Source: Gossypium raimondii (lineage: Eukaryota > Streptophyta > Magnoliopsida > Malvales > Malvaceae). From it: a stretch of DNA of 64,000 bases. A program made the translations under genes and the position numbers. The DNA lies in the NCBI RefSeq assembly GCF_025698545.1, contig NC_068575.1, forward strand, positions 48,245,980 to 48,309,979, given 5' to 3'. Of the stretch, positions 48,300 through 59,909 are shown in pieces. The first letter of the stretch is position 1. The number at the start of each line of letters is the position of its first letter. Under the pieces are notes generated by a model. It saw nothing but the letters and a program-made list of their open reading frames with translations, was not told the DNA's origin and ran no database searches.

Positions 48300-50520
48300 A
48301 AAAAATGGTTAATTTGCAAGTTTCAGGTTTAGGGACTAAATCGCATAAAAGGTAAAACATTGGGGTTAATTTTTTAAATTTCTTATTGATAAGGGTTATA
48401 ATTTGAATTAATTATATTAAGTTATTTGAATGGTTTAATTGAATAAAAATTATTATTTAGATCAAGAAACGAGCCAAACGGATCAAAACCGTGGAAAGCT
48501 AAGTGCCAGATTAGTCATCTGCTTCGTTTTTACAACTGTATTTGTTGAGGTAAGTTCGTATAAGGATTAAAATCATTATTTTCTATTTTGGATGGATGCA
48601 AATAAATATTTATGCTATGTTTAAATTAAATTGATAAAAGTGTGATAAATTGTTATTATGGATCAACTAGAGAAATTAATCAAATTAAATGATATATTTG
48701 AAAATATGCATTTCATATATGTATAATGTAATGGTATGTTAGACTGAAATCAAAGGATATGAACAAGGAAATGTCCTTGTGAATACTTAAGATACAAATG
48801 ACATGTCATTAGGGATTATATGGTTTCGGGTGCTGGTTCCGGATGTCCTACCGATGGCTGAGGTCATGCATTTTTTGCGAATTCTCCACAGCTCCTATGA
48901 GCAACATCATGTAGCTAACATCTTGACTCACAGCTCGTGTGAGCAGGCCCATTTCATAGCTCGTGTGAACATTACAGAAAAGGTTTCAATTACATGTACA
49001 GGCACACTTTGTGTGAGCATGGTTCCCGAGTATCCGATGTTATTCTATTTGGTTCAACAGGAAATTAAGGGTTAAAATGAAAAGGTACGTATTTGGATTG
49101 AAAATACGGAATGGAAAATGGAATGTAAGTATTTGGATTGAAAATGTAACATTTGAATTATGTGGATGAATGATTTATACGGTGAAATTCTTTTTATGAT
49201 ATGAACGGGTAAGTAAAGTTTTAATAAGTATGTAGATATATGAAACGAACCATGATTTGGGGTAATTATATGGATTGTAGAGGTATGTGAAATGGTAAGT
49301 AAAAGATTAAAATTATATATGTATGAGCAATGAATCATGGAATTGAAATATTGATATGTCACATGCCATGCTTTGATTTGAATTACATATGAATTGTACC
49401 CTTACTAACCTTATGAGGTTGTGTGTATAGGGAAGGAAATTTGGCATATGTCATATTGAAAGTATGTTTGATTGTTTAACTTAATATGTTTGGTAAGTTT
49501 AAGTTCATTTATACGAGCTTACCAAGAGTTATTTGCTTACGTAGTTGTATTTTTATGTTTTGTAGATCATCGGAAAGCTCGAACGGTTGGAATCAATGTC
49601 AGAGCATGATCACACTATCCATCGATCCATTTTGGTAGCTTTTGGATATTTTGACTTATGGTTATAAATGGCATGTATAGGGTTGTATGTTAAATTAGTA
49701 TGTTTTGGACTGTGTCAAGCTTTGGTATGCCTTAATACCTTTTGTTAATAGTTGTGGATGGTTTTTTGAAATTAGGAAAGAAATGGTTGATTGATATGTT
49801 TTTGGATGGTTGAATTGGTATGTTTTGAAAGTAATAAGAGTGTGTTGCTAACTTGACCATGTGATATCTTTTGAGCTTATGCTTAACTTATTTGCATATG
49901 TATATGTCTTTACATTAGTTGGTATATGCTTAAGTTAATAGGTGAATTTGGTCACTTAAGTATGTCTTATGAAAAAGTATGGCTAAGAGGTATGATTTGA
50001 GAATGAATTAACTAAATGATGTGTATGTGATGTATGTTTTGGTCATGAACTTATGGTGTTGAAATTAATGTGTTTTAGGTGAATAAATTGTGGTGTCTAA
50101 CGTAGGCACATTGGTTAGATTTATATTGAATGATTTTTTTACATGTTTTAGGTGACTTTGAATGTGATTTATGCATGTGAAAGTAGTTATAGATGGTATG
50201 GCTTAATGGGTAAGAAACGGTTTGTTTTAAGGGTGGTTAAGGGAGCACACGACCTGGGACGCAGGCTATCACACGGCCGCGTGCCACACACGATCACCCC
50301 ACACAGTTGTGTGTCATTTAAATTTTAGTGCAGAATAAACCACACGGATTCAGAGAGTTACATGGCCTGGCGACATGGTAGTGTGACCCTATTTCGAATA
50401 CTCACATGGGCAAACACATGAGTTGGGACACGGCCGTGTGTCCTAACTTCGAATGTCAACAAGGTTTAGGCTATGTCATACGGCCTGACCACACGGGAGA
50501 AGCATAAGAGAATGGAAAAT
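48300..50520 (+). repeat. Degenerate LTR with CACGGCCGTGTG motifs
   Basis: This is LTR-like sequence in the plus direction, with phrases such as GGGACTAAATCGCATAAAAG and ACGAGCTTACCAAGAGTTA. At 50250-50510 there is a cluster of CACACGGCCGCGTG, ACACGGCCGTGTGTCC and CATACGGCCTGACCACACGG. A short cluster at 48880-49020 repeats AGCTC-TGTGAGCA. Such clusters are typical of cotton Gypsy-type LTRs as I know them. There are no coding domains. Confidence 0.5.
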
Positions 50521-52632
50521 AAAGAAAAAAAAAAAGAAAGTTAAAAGAATATAAAAGAAAAAAATTAAATTGCTCAAAATAAAAAAATATAGGGGCTAGT
50601 TGTAGAATATAATCTAAAATTTTCGTTTGGAATGATAATTTAACATGCCACATCAACTTACCGTTACGCTGTTAACGGCAATTAATGGCTCAGTGACTAA
50701 AATGTTACAACACGATAACGTAAGTTATTAAAACGTAACATTTCAAATATAAATGACTAAAATGTAACCCGAGGTAAACAAAAGTGACTATTTTTATTGT
50801 TTACCCAAAAAAAAAACTTCAAATAAAAAATTCTCAAATTTCATATTGTTATTCATCTCAACAACAATTTCGATTTTTTTTAACATCTTAATTTTTGGTA
50901 TTTTTTTTTTAAAAATTTTCAGCATAATGTTTAGAAATCAACATTTTTTTCTAAACAAATAAAATATCAATTGGTAAAAGAAATCTAGCATTTGCAACAC
51001 AGCTTTCATCTCTATAGCTTTCAATGCCAAAAATCTTTGTCTTCAACCTAGCCTACATCTCCAGTGGTGTCGTAAAAAAATTCAAGGTGTTGACATAAAC
51101 GATGGGGTGGTTGGGTTCGATGGTATCGGTGATGACAAATCCACAAAGAGCCATTTGCAGCAAGTTTTGAACAAGGAAAGAAAGTGGGTCATCATTCTCT
51201 CTCAGATCGAAATTACTATCCTACTCTATCAATATGTACGTATATGTATATTTGTATCTAAGATAGCTTTAAAGCAAGTGAAACCCCTTGGAATTCGATG
51301 AAAGAAAACAAAGGGTAAAAGAAAAAGATGATAGAGAGTTGAGGGAAAGGGTTTTAGTGGGCAAGAGAGAATTTGAGTGGTGCGTGGTGAGCATCGTTTT
51401 GGGAAATTTTAAGCTAAAAGCCAAAGTAAAGAGAAAGAAATGGGAGAGAAAGAGGAAGTGTTTTGTCATCAGAATCTGAATGGGAAGCTGTCATTCGAGG
51501 TTGGTGGCTATGATGATGGAGGGAGAGGGTTAGAGCAGCGAGAGAGAAGATGAAGATAGAAAATAAGATATGTTCCAACATTTATTCATAAATGGATACA
51601 AGTGACTTTATAATGTGGACACCCGTGACCATCAATGTCATGAGTAGATTAAAACACGTAAATGTTGTGACAAAAAAAAATCATGTAAATGCATACATGT
51701 TAATAAAAAGTTCAGGTGTAAGGGAAGGACGAACAATCACACAATAGTGTAAAAATCCTTTTTAAGTGGTCAAAGAGTGTTAGAATAAGTATTTGAGAGT
51801 TTTAAAGGTTTTTCAAGAGAGTATTTTTATGAAAAATATCCGAGTAGATGGTCATAGAATTGGGATCATATATATTTTTAGAGGTTGGCACCCCAATCCG
51901 GTAAAACTATTCTTTATTTTTTAGTTCAAAACGTAGATGGGCAATATTCATCTATTTGGGTATGCAATGCTTTGTTAGTTAGCATAATCCCATGATTAGA
52001 CCTCTGTTCGTTAGGCTAATGGATGTCCGCTATATTTGGCGATGGGTATGTCCTCCTCTAAGCAAAGTACCCGAACCAGCCTTTAGACGAGAGATGATTT
52101 CATGATTATCTTAATCTGAGGCCGAACAGTACCGATGTCGGATACTGATACATAACCCAAATGAATCCATGTAAATAAGGTCATATCTAAACATGGCCAT
52201 CAACATGTCAACGCAAGTCCCTATCAATACAGTTTATCATCAACGCAATTCACTTTCATTGTTTGACCCCAAAAATGGTCACTTCTCTAGCTCTTTCCGC
52301 GCCACCTGCTTCTTTGATTTTTACTACTGCCACATAATTAAAACATTTAGTAAGTTATAAATTATTACCTTTAATTTGTTCCCATTCCTTGCTTCCATCC
52401 TGCAGGTACAACAAACAAATCTGTTTCTAGAATATTGCTCTTCAATTTTCATGCAAATACCTATCATAAAAGTATGCGCATTCCACCCATTTTTTAGCAA
52501 CATAGGATAACTCAACAAGGCCTGCGATTATAGCAAAGACCACTATTTTGGTTCATTTGTAATTTGGCCACTATAAAAACTAGAAAAACAAAAACTGGCT
52601 GGTGGTGCAGTGGAGCACAAGAAAACTTTAGG
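50521..52632. other. Intergenic stretch upstream of the lipase gene
   Basis: No gene is recognised. Around 50640-50810 the sequence (GACTAAAATGTAACCCGAGG through to GTGACTATTTTTATTGTTTACCC) resembles one end of a MULE-type element like that at 20761-21977, but no opposite end was found. Positions 51300-51560 are purine-rich. The promoter of the lipase gene should lie in the last few hundred bases. Confidence 0.35.
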
Positions 52633-54739
52633 ATGCTTAACTTTTCAAGTGTTTTGACATTATTAGTATTATTCTTTGTGTCACCAAATGTTTCGGCCAT
52701 TGATAAGGTGTTTCCAGGCAATGCTAAGGATGTTGATATCATAATAAAATCCTCAATCAGTGATGACGAAGATACTATCTGCAAATCGCTTGTGCAGACT
52801 CAAGGTTACGCCTGTGAAGAACATAAAGTAATGACATATTGATTTCAGCTTAGAATTATGTCCTTCAACTTTGTAACATCCAATGACTGCTGTCAGAAAC
52901 CTTTCTAATTGTTCTTCCAGGTTACTGCGAAAGATGGTTACATCCTTAGCGTGCAGCGGATTCCAGTAGGGCGGTCTGGTAAGACAGCGAGCAAACCGCC
53001 GGTGCTGCTACAACATGGGCTATTAGTGGTTAGTCACTGTAAAACATTAATCTCCATGCTTGAATGACATGATAATTGTCAATAACGTAGCATGTAATAT
53101 GGTGACAGGATGCCGCAGCATGGTTGCTGAACACTCCAGATGAATCTTTAGGTTTCATTTTAGCGGATAACGGCTTCGATGTGTGGCTTGCGAACACACG
53201 CGGAACTAAATATAGTCGTGGACATACGTCTTTGAGTTCGAATGATTCGGTTCGAACTTTTATATGTATCGTACTCCATGATTAGAATATTTTGCTATGG
53301 AGTTCATTACTCATATTTTTTTTGCGTGCAGGCTTACTGGGAATGGTCGTGGGATGAATTAGTCCAGTATGATCTTTCAGCTCTTGTCCAATATGTTCAG
53401 TACAAAACTGGGCAGAAGTTGCATTATGTTGGGCATTCCTTGGTAAAGTCACTGTAAACTTTTTTTTTTTTGTTCCAAACCATCTGTTATGGAATATAAT
53501 GGCTGATGCTAAGGAAAAAAACCTTCGAAAATATACTATTTTAGGGAACTTTGATCGCTTTAGCTGCCTTTTCCGAACAAGGTAAGCTGATAAACATGTT
53601 CAAATCAGCTGCTTTGCTTAGTCCAATTGCTCACCTCAATCAGATTCCGTCGCAATTAACAAAAGAAGCTGCACAGCTGCATATAGCCGAAGTAAGATCT
53701 CTTAGTATATCGTTTTCTAGTGTGAATTTTAACTTATTTTATTCGGATTCGTATCAGATACTTGTATGTATCCGATACGGGTCTATTTAAATTTCTTTTA
53801 AAAGTACTTTTATGTATTTGGTGGGTCTTAGAGAGGGTCATATATAGGCAACTCCATCAATTTAACAGTTTCCTATGGTTTGACAAACAGGAATTATACA
53901 GCTTGGGTTACCGTCAATTTCCTCCAGGATGGTGAGAATTAATGAAGCATTGGTTCTTAATTTTTAAGCAGTCCAAGAAAAGAGATTAGAATGCTAATTC
54001 CCAACCTGCATAAAGAACGTAAAATCTCAATGGTTCTTTGATGGAACAGGGACGTCCTAGGCCCAATTCTGGAAAAGATATGCAATGAACCAGGCACTAA
54101 TTGCTCCGAGTTAATGACTGCTTTAACAGGTCCCTTTCCCGGCTTTGCTCGTTATAAATCCTTGACATCAATGTTTGCTTCTTCTTCTTCTTCTTTTTTT
54201 TATTCTTAATGGTGAAAGAATGATGGCCGATCACAGGCCCAAACTGCTGTATAAATTCTTCAAGGGCAGGCGAGTTACTTAAACATGAACCCCAACCAAC
54301 TGCAACTAAGAACATAATCCACTTGTCTCAAAGTAAGTGCCTTTAACGTCCATAATCTTTGATCCATTTGTCTTTTTTAATTACTGTGGCTCTTTGGGTT
54401 TGTTGTCGAACAGTGATAAGAACAGGGACCATAGCCATGTACGATTACGGTAGTGAAGATGAGAACAAGGAACACTACGGGCAATCGGATCCCCCAGCAT
54501 ACAACATGAAAAACATCCCGAAAGAGCTCCCTCTTTTCCTTGGCTATGGCGGTCAAGACATGCTTGCTGATGCTAACGATGTTAAGGCCTTGCTAAATGA
54601 CCTCAAAGATCACGACAATGGAGAGCTGGTTGAAGTATACAGCGAGGAATATGCTCATGCAGATTTTGTTCTTGGTGTGAATGCTAGTAAAGTCGTCTAT
54701 GATCCTATGATTTCCTTCTTCGACATCCATTCATCTTGA
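52633..54739 (+). CDS. Secreted acid-lipase-family triacylglycerol lipase, nine exons
   Basis: This is an alpha/beta-hydrolase of the gastric/lysosomal acid lipase family, related to plant triacylglycerol lipase 2 and MPL1. Nine exons (52633-52827, 52921-53028, 53109-53249, 53332-53442, 53545-53691, 53891-53931, 54050-54129, 54237-54332, 54414-54739) join in frame to 414 residues, the normal size. The start is the ATG at 52633, giving the signal peptide MLNFSSVLTLLVLFFVSPNVSA; an in-frame TTG upstream is not used. Downstream are QTQGYACEEHKVTAKDGYIL, the QHG oxyanion region, NTRGTKYSRGH and the nucleophile elbow GHSLG with S184, split by intron 4. The remaining catalytic residues are D355 (GYGGQDMLAD) and H388 (EYAHADF). 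FLTG-type CC residues follow in GPNCCINSS. It should hydrolyse acyl esters in the secretory or extracellular space. Related genes respond to pathogens or insects, but no regulatory element is visible here. Confidence 0.92.
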
Positions 54740-55488
54740 ACTTCAACTTCACATTTAACAGAATTTGTATATGAAGATTCTGTGCCGAAACAAAATTTAA
54801 AGCTTAAGTTCTCTTGTGCAAAGACAAACTTTTTTTTTTTGGGGGGGGGTTAATTTGTAGATTAACTCTATACATTTTTTAAGCATTTGGTACTTAAAAT
54901 CTATGGTTTGGTTTTTTAATTTTACTGGGATAAAATTATCACTATATTTATTGCAACAATTAAGAGAACATGAGTTTAAGCTTACTTAAACACCTTTTTC
55001 CTTTGATTAAAGGATACAAGAATGGATAAAAGTTAGTCCTTGTATAAAACTAGTCACCTATTGCCAATGAGGCATTGTTATTATTGGTTAAGGTGGAGAC
55101 CTTGGATCTTTAAACACTTAAGTTTCAGTCTCACCCTCCATTATTACTATGTTTGGTGCCGCATTGTTACATTATTTGGTTTTATCCTGTTTAAATTTGA
55201 TTTAAATAAAAAATTTTAAATTTAAATATATTTATAAAAATGTTTTTAAATTTTTATTAATATTTTAAACAGTAAAATGAATCGAGCCCACTAAAAATTA
55301 ATCTAGAATTTCTTTGAAATCAGGTAGGCTTATGAATAGCTTTACATTACAATGACATTGACATGGTTCAGTTTATCAAATACTATATCTCAAAGTCACC
55401 TTAGAATTTTTCATGTTAATCTCTTTCCATTTTTTGTTTAAAATGTTAAGAATTAAAAATCCTGAACTTTTTCATGTGAAACAAACAC
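54740..55488. other. 3' flank of the lipase gene
   Basis: This is non-coding. A T run followed by a G run lies at about 54830-54849. Around 55060-55150 the text GGTTAAGGTGGAGACCTTGG and GTTTCAGTCTCACCCTCC loosely resembles the A and B boxes of a SINE, but no tail or target duplication supports it. Confidence 0.35.
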
Positions 55489-55682
55489 GTGTTACTGAAA
55501 AACCTTCTTGAAGCTTCGTCTCCACTTCAAACTGATTATGTTTATTTGAAAATTTGCAATAATTTCTTGCAAGTCAAAGAAATTACATATAGGAGGAATG
55601 TTACACATGACAGTAGTTGCCCCTTTTGTCAAGAAGAAGTCGAGACTCTGGAGCATCTCTTTGTCCACTGCAACGTTGCTAG
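55489..55682 (+). pseudogene. LINE zinc-binding region (zf-RVT) fragment
   Basis: The frame contains CPFCQEEVETLEHLFVHC, the C-x2-C...H-x4-C zinc-binding motif that follows reverse transcriptase in plant LINEs. The upstream part (KICNNFLQVKEITYRRNV) fits the usual lead-in. The coding text stops abruptly at CNVAS, where the Copia LTR (55683) begins, showing that the LINE remnant is the older host of that insertion. Confidence 0.75.
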
Positions 55683-55983
55683 TGTTGGATAATATGGTGC
55701 CATGAATGTGTTCTTGTAATCAATTTGTTTAGAATAGATGAATCTAAGGAATCCAATAGTTATGCATGAATGTATTTATCTAAGATGCATGTATGTACTA
55801 GATACATATTTATTATTAGATGCATGTATTGAAACTAATAGTCACATATAACAACTATATAAAGGTTGTAAGTGATGAAGCCATTGTAAGAAAGTAAGAG
55901 ATAAAAAGAATATGATATGAGAAAAGTATTCATTCTATGTTAAATGTCTCTTCCCTTCATCATCTGTAGAATTCTCTCCAACA
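55683..55983 (+). mobile_element. 5' LTR of a Copia retrotransposon
   Basis: The 301-bp LTR begins TGTTGGATAATATGG and ends ATTCTCTCCAACA, the perfect TGTTGGA...TCCAACA ends of many plant Copia LTRs. It is followed after three bases by a primer-binding site. The matching 3' LTR would lie outside the window to the right, so its identity to this copy cannot be measured here. Confidence 0.85.
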
Positions 55984-55986
55984 AAG

Positions 55987-56000
55987 TGGTATCAAGAGCT
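55987..56000 (+). other. tRNA-Met primer-binding site of the Copia element
   Basis: TGGTATCAAGAGCT lies just inside the 5' LTR and matches the usual initiator-methionine tRNA primer site (TGGTATCAGAGC) with one extra A. Reverse transcription would start here. Confidence 0.85.
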
Positions 56001-56025
56001 AGAGATCCTTACAAAGTGAAAGAGT

Positions 56026-56717
56026 ATGTGTGAAAATAAAATTAATCATGACTTCCAAAAGCACAATATTCAAGTTCCTGAATTCGATGGCAAAAATTAT
56101 GATTTTTGAGCAGTTAAATTGGAGACATTATTCACTTCCTAGAATGTCTTGGGGTTTGTCAATGAGGGCTATGGAGATTCAAAAGATGCTACAAAAGAAT
56201 AACATGAAGAATTAAAGAATAATAAGATTACGAAGGCCGAAGTTTTCGAGATGATTCAAAGAGGAGTCTCATTCCATATTTCCTAGAATGATAAAGAGCA
56301 AAAAAATCCAAAGAAGCATGAATATTCTACAACAAGAATTCGAATAAGACACAAAAGTGAAAGTTGTTAAACTTCAATCTCTCAAAAGAGATTTTGAGAA
56401 TGAAAAAAATGAAAGAACATGAAAGCATAAATGAATATCATAATAGATTGTCTACGTTGGTGAATCAAATGAAGGCACATGGAGACACAATTGATGATCG
56501 TAGACTTGTTGATAAAATTCTAATAAGCTAGACAGAAAAATTTGATCCTATGGTAGTCGTTATTGAAGAAACTAAAGATCTATCAACTATGATTGTTCAA
56601 CGATTAATGGGTTTACTAAGATCTTATGAGCAAAGATTGTTACGTCGCTTAAAAAAATCCAATCCAAGCTTACCATTGATCTTAAGAATGATGGTATAAC
56701 GATCTGAAAGTTAGTGG
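56026..56717 (+). pseudogene. Copia gag, N-terminal part, interrupted
   Basis: The gag frame starts MCENKINHDFQKHNIQVPEF, then DGKNYDF followed by TGA where the family has tryptophan (TGG). The text continues AVKLETLFTS and GYGDSKDATKE, and further on HESINEYHNR-like and LTIDLKNDG pieces. Several more stops and frame changes are present. The frame is then cut by a Gypsy-like LTR at 56718. The rest of gag resumes at 63768. It is a dead copy; the gag retains the UBN2-type fold signature. Confidence 0.8.
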
Positions 56718-56829
56718 TGTTGGAAATGGAGGTTTCAGAATTCTGTTTTTCGATAATAAAGTCAATAAATATTATTTATTAATATTTACAAGAGTATTAC
56801 AGTATTAAACTGAAGCTCGCAATACACCA

Positions 56830-57195
56830 AAACAGGCTTTTAGCGGCATTTTTAGTGGCGTTTGGACAAAAAACGCTGCTAAAAATCGAGCATTAGCGGC
56901 GCTCAACATAAAACGCCGCCAAAGATCGAGCATTAGCGGCGCTTTCAGAAAAGCGCCGCTAAAAATGAGCATTAGCGGCGTTTTTTGAAAAAACGCCGCA
57001 AAAAACCTAAGCCCAACGGCCCTGTTTTCTGACCTTTTGGGGCTTTGGCGTTTTCTCAAAAGCGCTGCTAATGCTCTAGCTTTTAGCGGCGTTTTTAATA
57101 AAGCGTCGCTAATGCTCAAAGCTTTAGCGGCGTTTTTAGGAATGCGCCGCTAATGCTCAGACCTTTAGCGGCGCTTTTCAAAAAGCGCCGCAAAA
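56830..57195. repeat. Left subterminal repeats of the CACTA element
   Basis: This array contains short palindromic units of the form TTAGCGGCGTTTT---AAAACGCCGCTAA, repeated about every 30-60 bases in both directions. Subterminal repeats like these are where CACTA transposases bind. They form the open frame at 56805-57119 by chance. Confidence 0.85.
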
Positions 57196-57479
57196 ACATT
57201 TTACATGTCTATTTACTATTTAATTTGTTTATTTATATTAATTAAAATTCAATTTATTTTTAATTAAATATTTTTTTTAAAATGGATCAATTTAAAATAA
57301 TAACACGTAGAAATAATTTGAAATAAAAAACATAAAAAATATTTGTTAAAAATGGAAAAATTAAAATACTATTATTTAAAATAATTTTAAAATTTTTGGG
57401 TACATGACTGATTGGTTTTAATTTATATATTAAATAATTTCATATATAATTGTAAAAGATACGATAGTATTAATTTTAA

Positions 57480-58130
57480 AATATTTAATTAATTATCATT
57501 ATAGTTTAGGGTTTAACATATATGGTTTAAGGTATATGGTTAATTTAGGATTTAAGGCCGGTTTAAGAGTTACAATTTTAAGGTTTATAGATTATGGAAT
57601 TAGGGACTATGGATTAGGGATTTTGGTTTAAGGGTTGTGATTTAGGGGTTAAGGGTTAGGGGTTAGAGATTAAGAGTTAGGGATTTAAGGTTTATGGATT
57701 CGGTGTCAGGTTAGGGTTTAAGGTTTAGATTAATTAGTGTGTTTTAATTTATATTAAATAAGGTTTAAGTGTTAGGGGTTAGGGATTCGGGTTAGGGTTA
57801 GAGTTTAGGATTTAGATTGATTAGTGTTTTTTAATTTATATATTAAATAAGGTTTAGGGCTTAATAGTCAGGGGTTAGGGGTTAAAAGTTAAGAGTTAGT
57901 GATTTAGGGTTTAGAGATTTGGGGTTGGGTTAGAGTTTAAGGTTTAGATTAATTAGTATTTTTTAATTTATATATTAATTAAGTTCTTATATAATTGTAA
58001 AAGAGGGGTTAGGGGTTAAGGGTTAGGGGTTAGGGGTTATAAGTTTATGTTTTATGATTTAGGGTTTAGGAGACATGGGTTTAAGGTTTAGATTAATTGG
58101 TATTTTTTAATTTATATATTAAATAATTTC
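57480..58130 (+). repeat. Telomere-like GGTTTAGGG/GGGTTA block
   Basis: This stretch is rich in degenerate TTTAGGG and GGGGTTA units (for example GGGTTAGGGTTAGAGTTTAG and GGGGTTAAGGGTTAGGGG). It is broken by recurring copies of GATTAATTAGT-TTTTTAATTTATATATTAA (near 57735, 57820, 57955 and 58100). It therefore has a higher-order repeat of roughly 100-140 bases. It lies inside the CACTA element and is not a telomere. Confidence 0.7.
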
Positions 58131-58700
58131 TTATATAATTGTAAAAGAGATAATATTAATTTTAATATATTAAAATTATTATTATAGTTTAAATTATTTA
58201 AGAGATAATAGATCAATTTTATATATATTAAATGATTTAGGATTTAAGGTTTACTTTAGATTTGTTTTATTATAGATCAATTTTATTATAGTTTAAATTA
58301 TTAAATGGTTTAAATTATTAAAATATACTATATTTATTTTGAGAGTACTTGATTTTTTTAATAAAAATCCAGTTTATAAAAAATAGTTATAAAAAATATT
58401 TTATAAAATCACATAACTAATAATTTTTAGTAGATAAAATAAAAAAATTTTAACTGAGCAAAACGACATCGTATTGATCAAAATAAAATAAATTTTTTAT
58501 GGCGTTTTTATGAAAATTGCCGCAAAAGATAAGCAATTGCGGCGTTTTTATAAAAAACGCCGCAAAAAAAAACATTTTACTTCAAAAAAAATGGCGCCAT
58601 TTTATCCCTAAATTCCCCCCTGAAGCCCCTAATTTTCCCCCTAAAAATAATCACCTCAGCACACTATTACTCCCTCAGCTCTGCGCGAAATCCTAAAGCA

Positions 58701-59013
58701 ATGCCTCCCAAAGTAGCTAAATCCCTAGAAACAACGAACTCGCCTTCAACCTTCTTCTTCAAACCAGGTCCCCCTCTCTCTCTTGCTCTCTCTTTGCTTT
58801 TTTGCCTGATTTTTTTTTCTTAGATGAGTCCCTGGATGGTTGGAGTCTTATTGTTTCAACAAGGCAAGTGGGTGTTCCAAATCCATCATTGAAGCTGGAA
58901 ATACATATTTCCAAGATTTTAGGCAGTTTTTCTTGGTTGTTTTATGGGCTTAAATCGAAGCCGTTTAAGATCTTCTGCTCCGTTTCACTCCAAGCCTTTG
59001 TTTCGTAGACATC
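58701..59013 (+). other. Possible first exon(s) of a chimeric transcript in the CACTA element
   Basis: An ATG at 58701 opens MPPKVAKSLETTNSPSTFFF, with a possible donor near 58766 (CCAG/GTCCCCC). A second piece from about 58823 (DESLDGWSLIVSTRQ) follows a T-rich tract and a TTAG acceptor. The CT-rich upstream sequence is leader-like. I do not recognise the protein. It may be a third captured gene's start, possibly joined to the XRN exons by splicing, but this is inference. Confidence 0.35.
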
Positions 59014-59230
59014 TTCAATCCATGAAGTAAGTTCCTTTTTCCAAATCTCTGTCCTTTTTTCTGTTTTCCTGATTTTTGAGGCACTTATTGTTTGATTATT
59101 TGTTGATTATGGGATCTGGGTACTCGGATATCTATAGCAAAGTCAATTTAAGCATGTGTTCTGTTTATTTTCTTTGGCCTACTTTAGTGGACTAAGATCA
59201 TGCACTCTGCTTATTGTTGAAACACGACAG

Positions 59231-59909
59231 GATGCTGATTTAATTATGTTGGCCTTGGCCACTCATGAAGTTCACTTTTCAATCCTTCCAGAGGTTCATA
59301 TATTTTACTTTGCAAAATTAGAACTTGTTATTTGCTTCATCTTTGCAGTTCTTGAACATATGGACCCTTAGGGAGTATCTGGAATATGAGATGAGAATCC
59401 CCAATCCTCCTTTTGAAATTGACTTGGAACGCGTTGTGGATGATTTTATATTCATATGCTTCTTTGTTGGCAATGATTTCTTACCTCATATGCCTACACT
59501 CGAGATTCGTGAGGTTTGTATGTTGAAGTAATTATTCTATTGTTGGGTTGTATTTTTATATTGTGATTTTGAATGTAACTTTAGGGCTTTTATATGAAGC
59601 CAAGGTTTTAATTGAAAGCCTTCCCCTTTTCAATTTGTTAATTTCAGGATGCAATCAACTTGTTAATGGTAGTATACAAGAAGGAATTTAGATCATTTGG
59701 TGGTTATTTGACTGATGGAAGCAAGGTGCCTGTTGATCTTATGTGTGATGGCCACTTATTATTCCAGTCATCAAATTTCATCTAGTAAACTAAAGCTTTT
59801 GACTGTATGATTTTTATTTCAGCCTAATTTGAGCAGGGTAGAGAATTTTATCCAAGCTGTAGGGTCCTATGAAGATAAAATATTCAACAAAAAAGCACAG
59901 TTGCATCAG
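59231..59909 (+). pseudogene. Captured XRN 5'-3' exoribonuclease fragment, four exons
   Basis: Four exons with intact GT-AG borders (59231-59293, 59349-59513, 59648-59725, 59823-59909) join without a break to 131 codons. They read [90 protein letters not shown] and PNLSRVENFIQAV. This is the central catalytic part of nuclear/cytoplasmic XRN exoribonucleases, including the DAD and VGNDFLPH-P signatures carrying acidic metal ligands. The N-terminal part and the whole C-terminal part are missing. It lies inside the CACTA element, so it is a transduplicated fragment and not a working enzyme. Intact introns show capture from genomic DNA, not from mRNA. Confidence 0.85.

Noticed and set aside
50640-50810. 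Second MULE-type element
   Set aside because: One terminal-like end (TTGTTTACCC) is present but no opposite end or 9-bp duplication could be found.
52564-52632. N-terminal extension of the lipase from position 52564
   Set aside because: It also starts at TTG. The ATG at 52633 gives a clean signal peptide.
55050-55150. Second SINE
   Set aside because: There is only loose resemblance to A and B boxes, with no A-rich tail and no target duplication.
56805-57119. 104-residue frame rich in alanine, leucine and arginine
   Set aside because: It is the translation of the CACTA subterminal GCGGCG repeats.
57480-58130. True telomere or chromosome end
   Set aside because: The units are degenerate, flanked on both sides by transposon sequence, and interrupted by a longer repeat.
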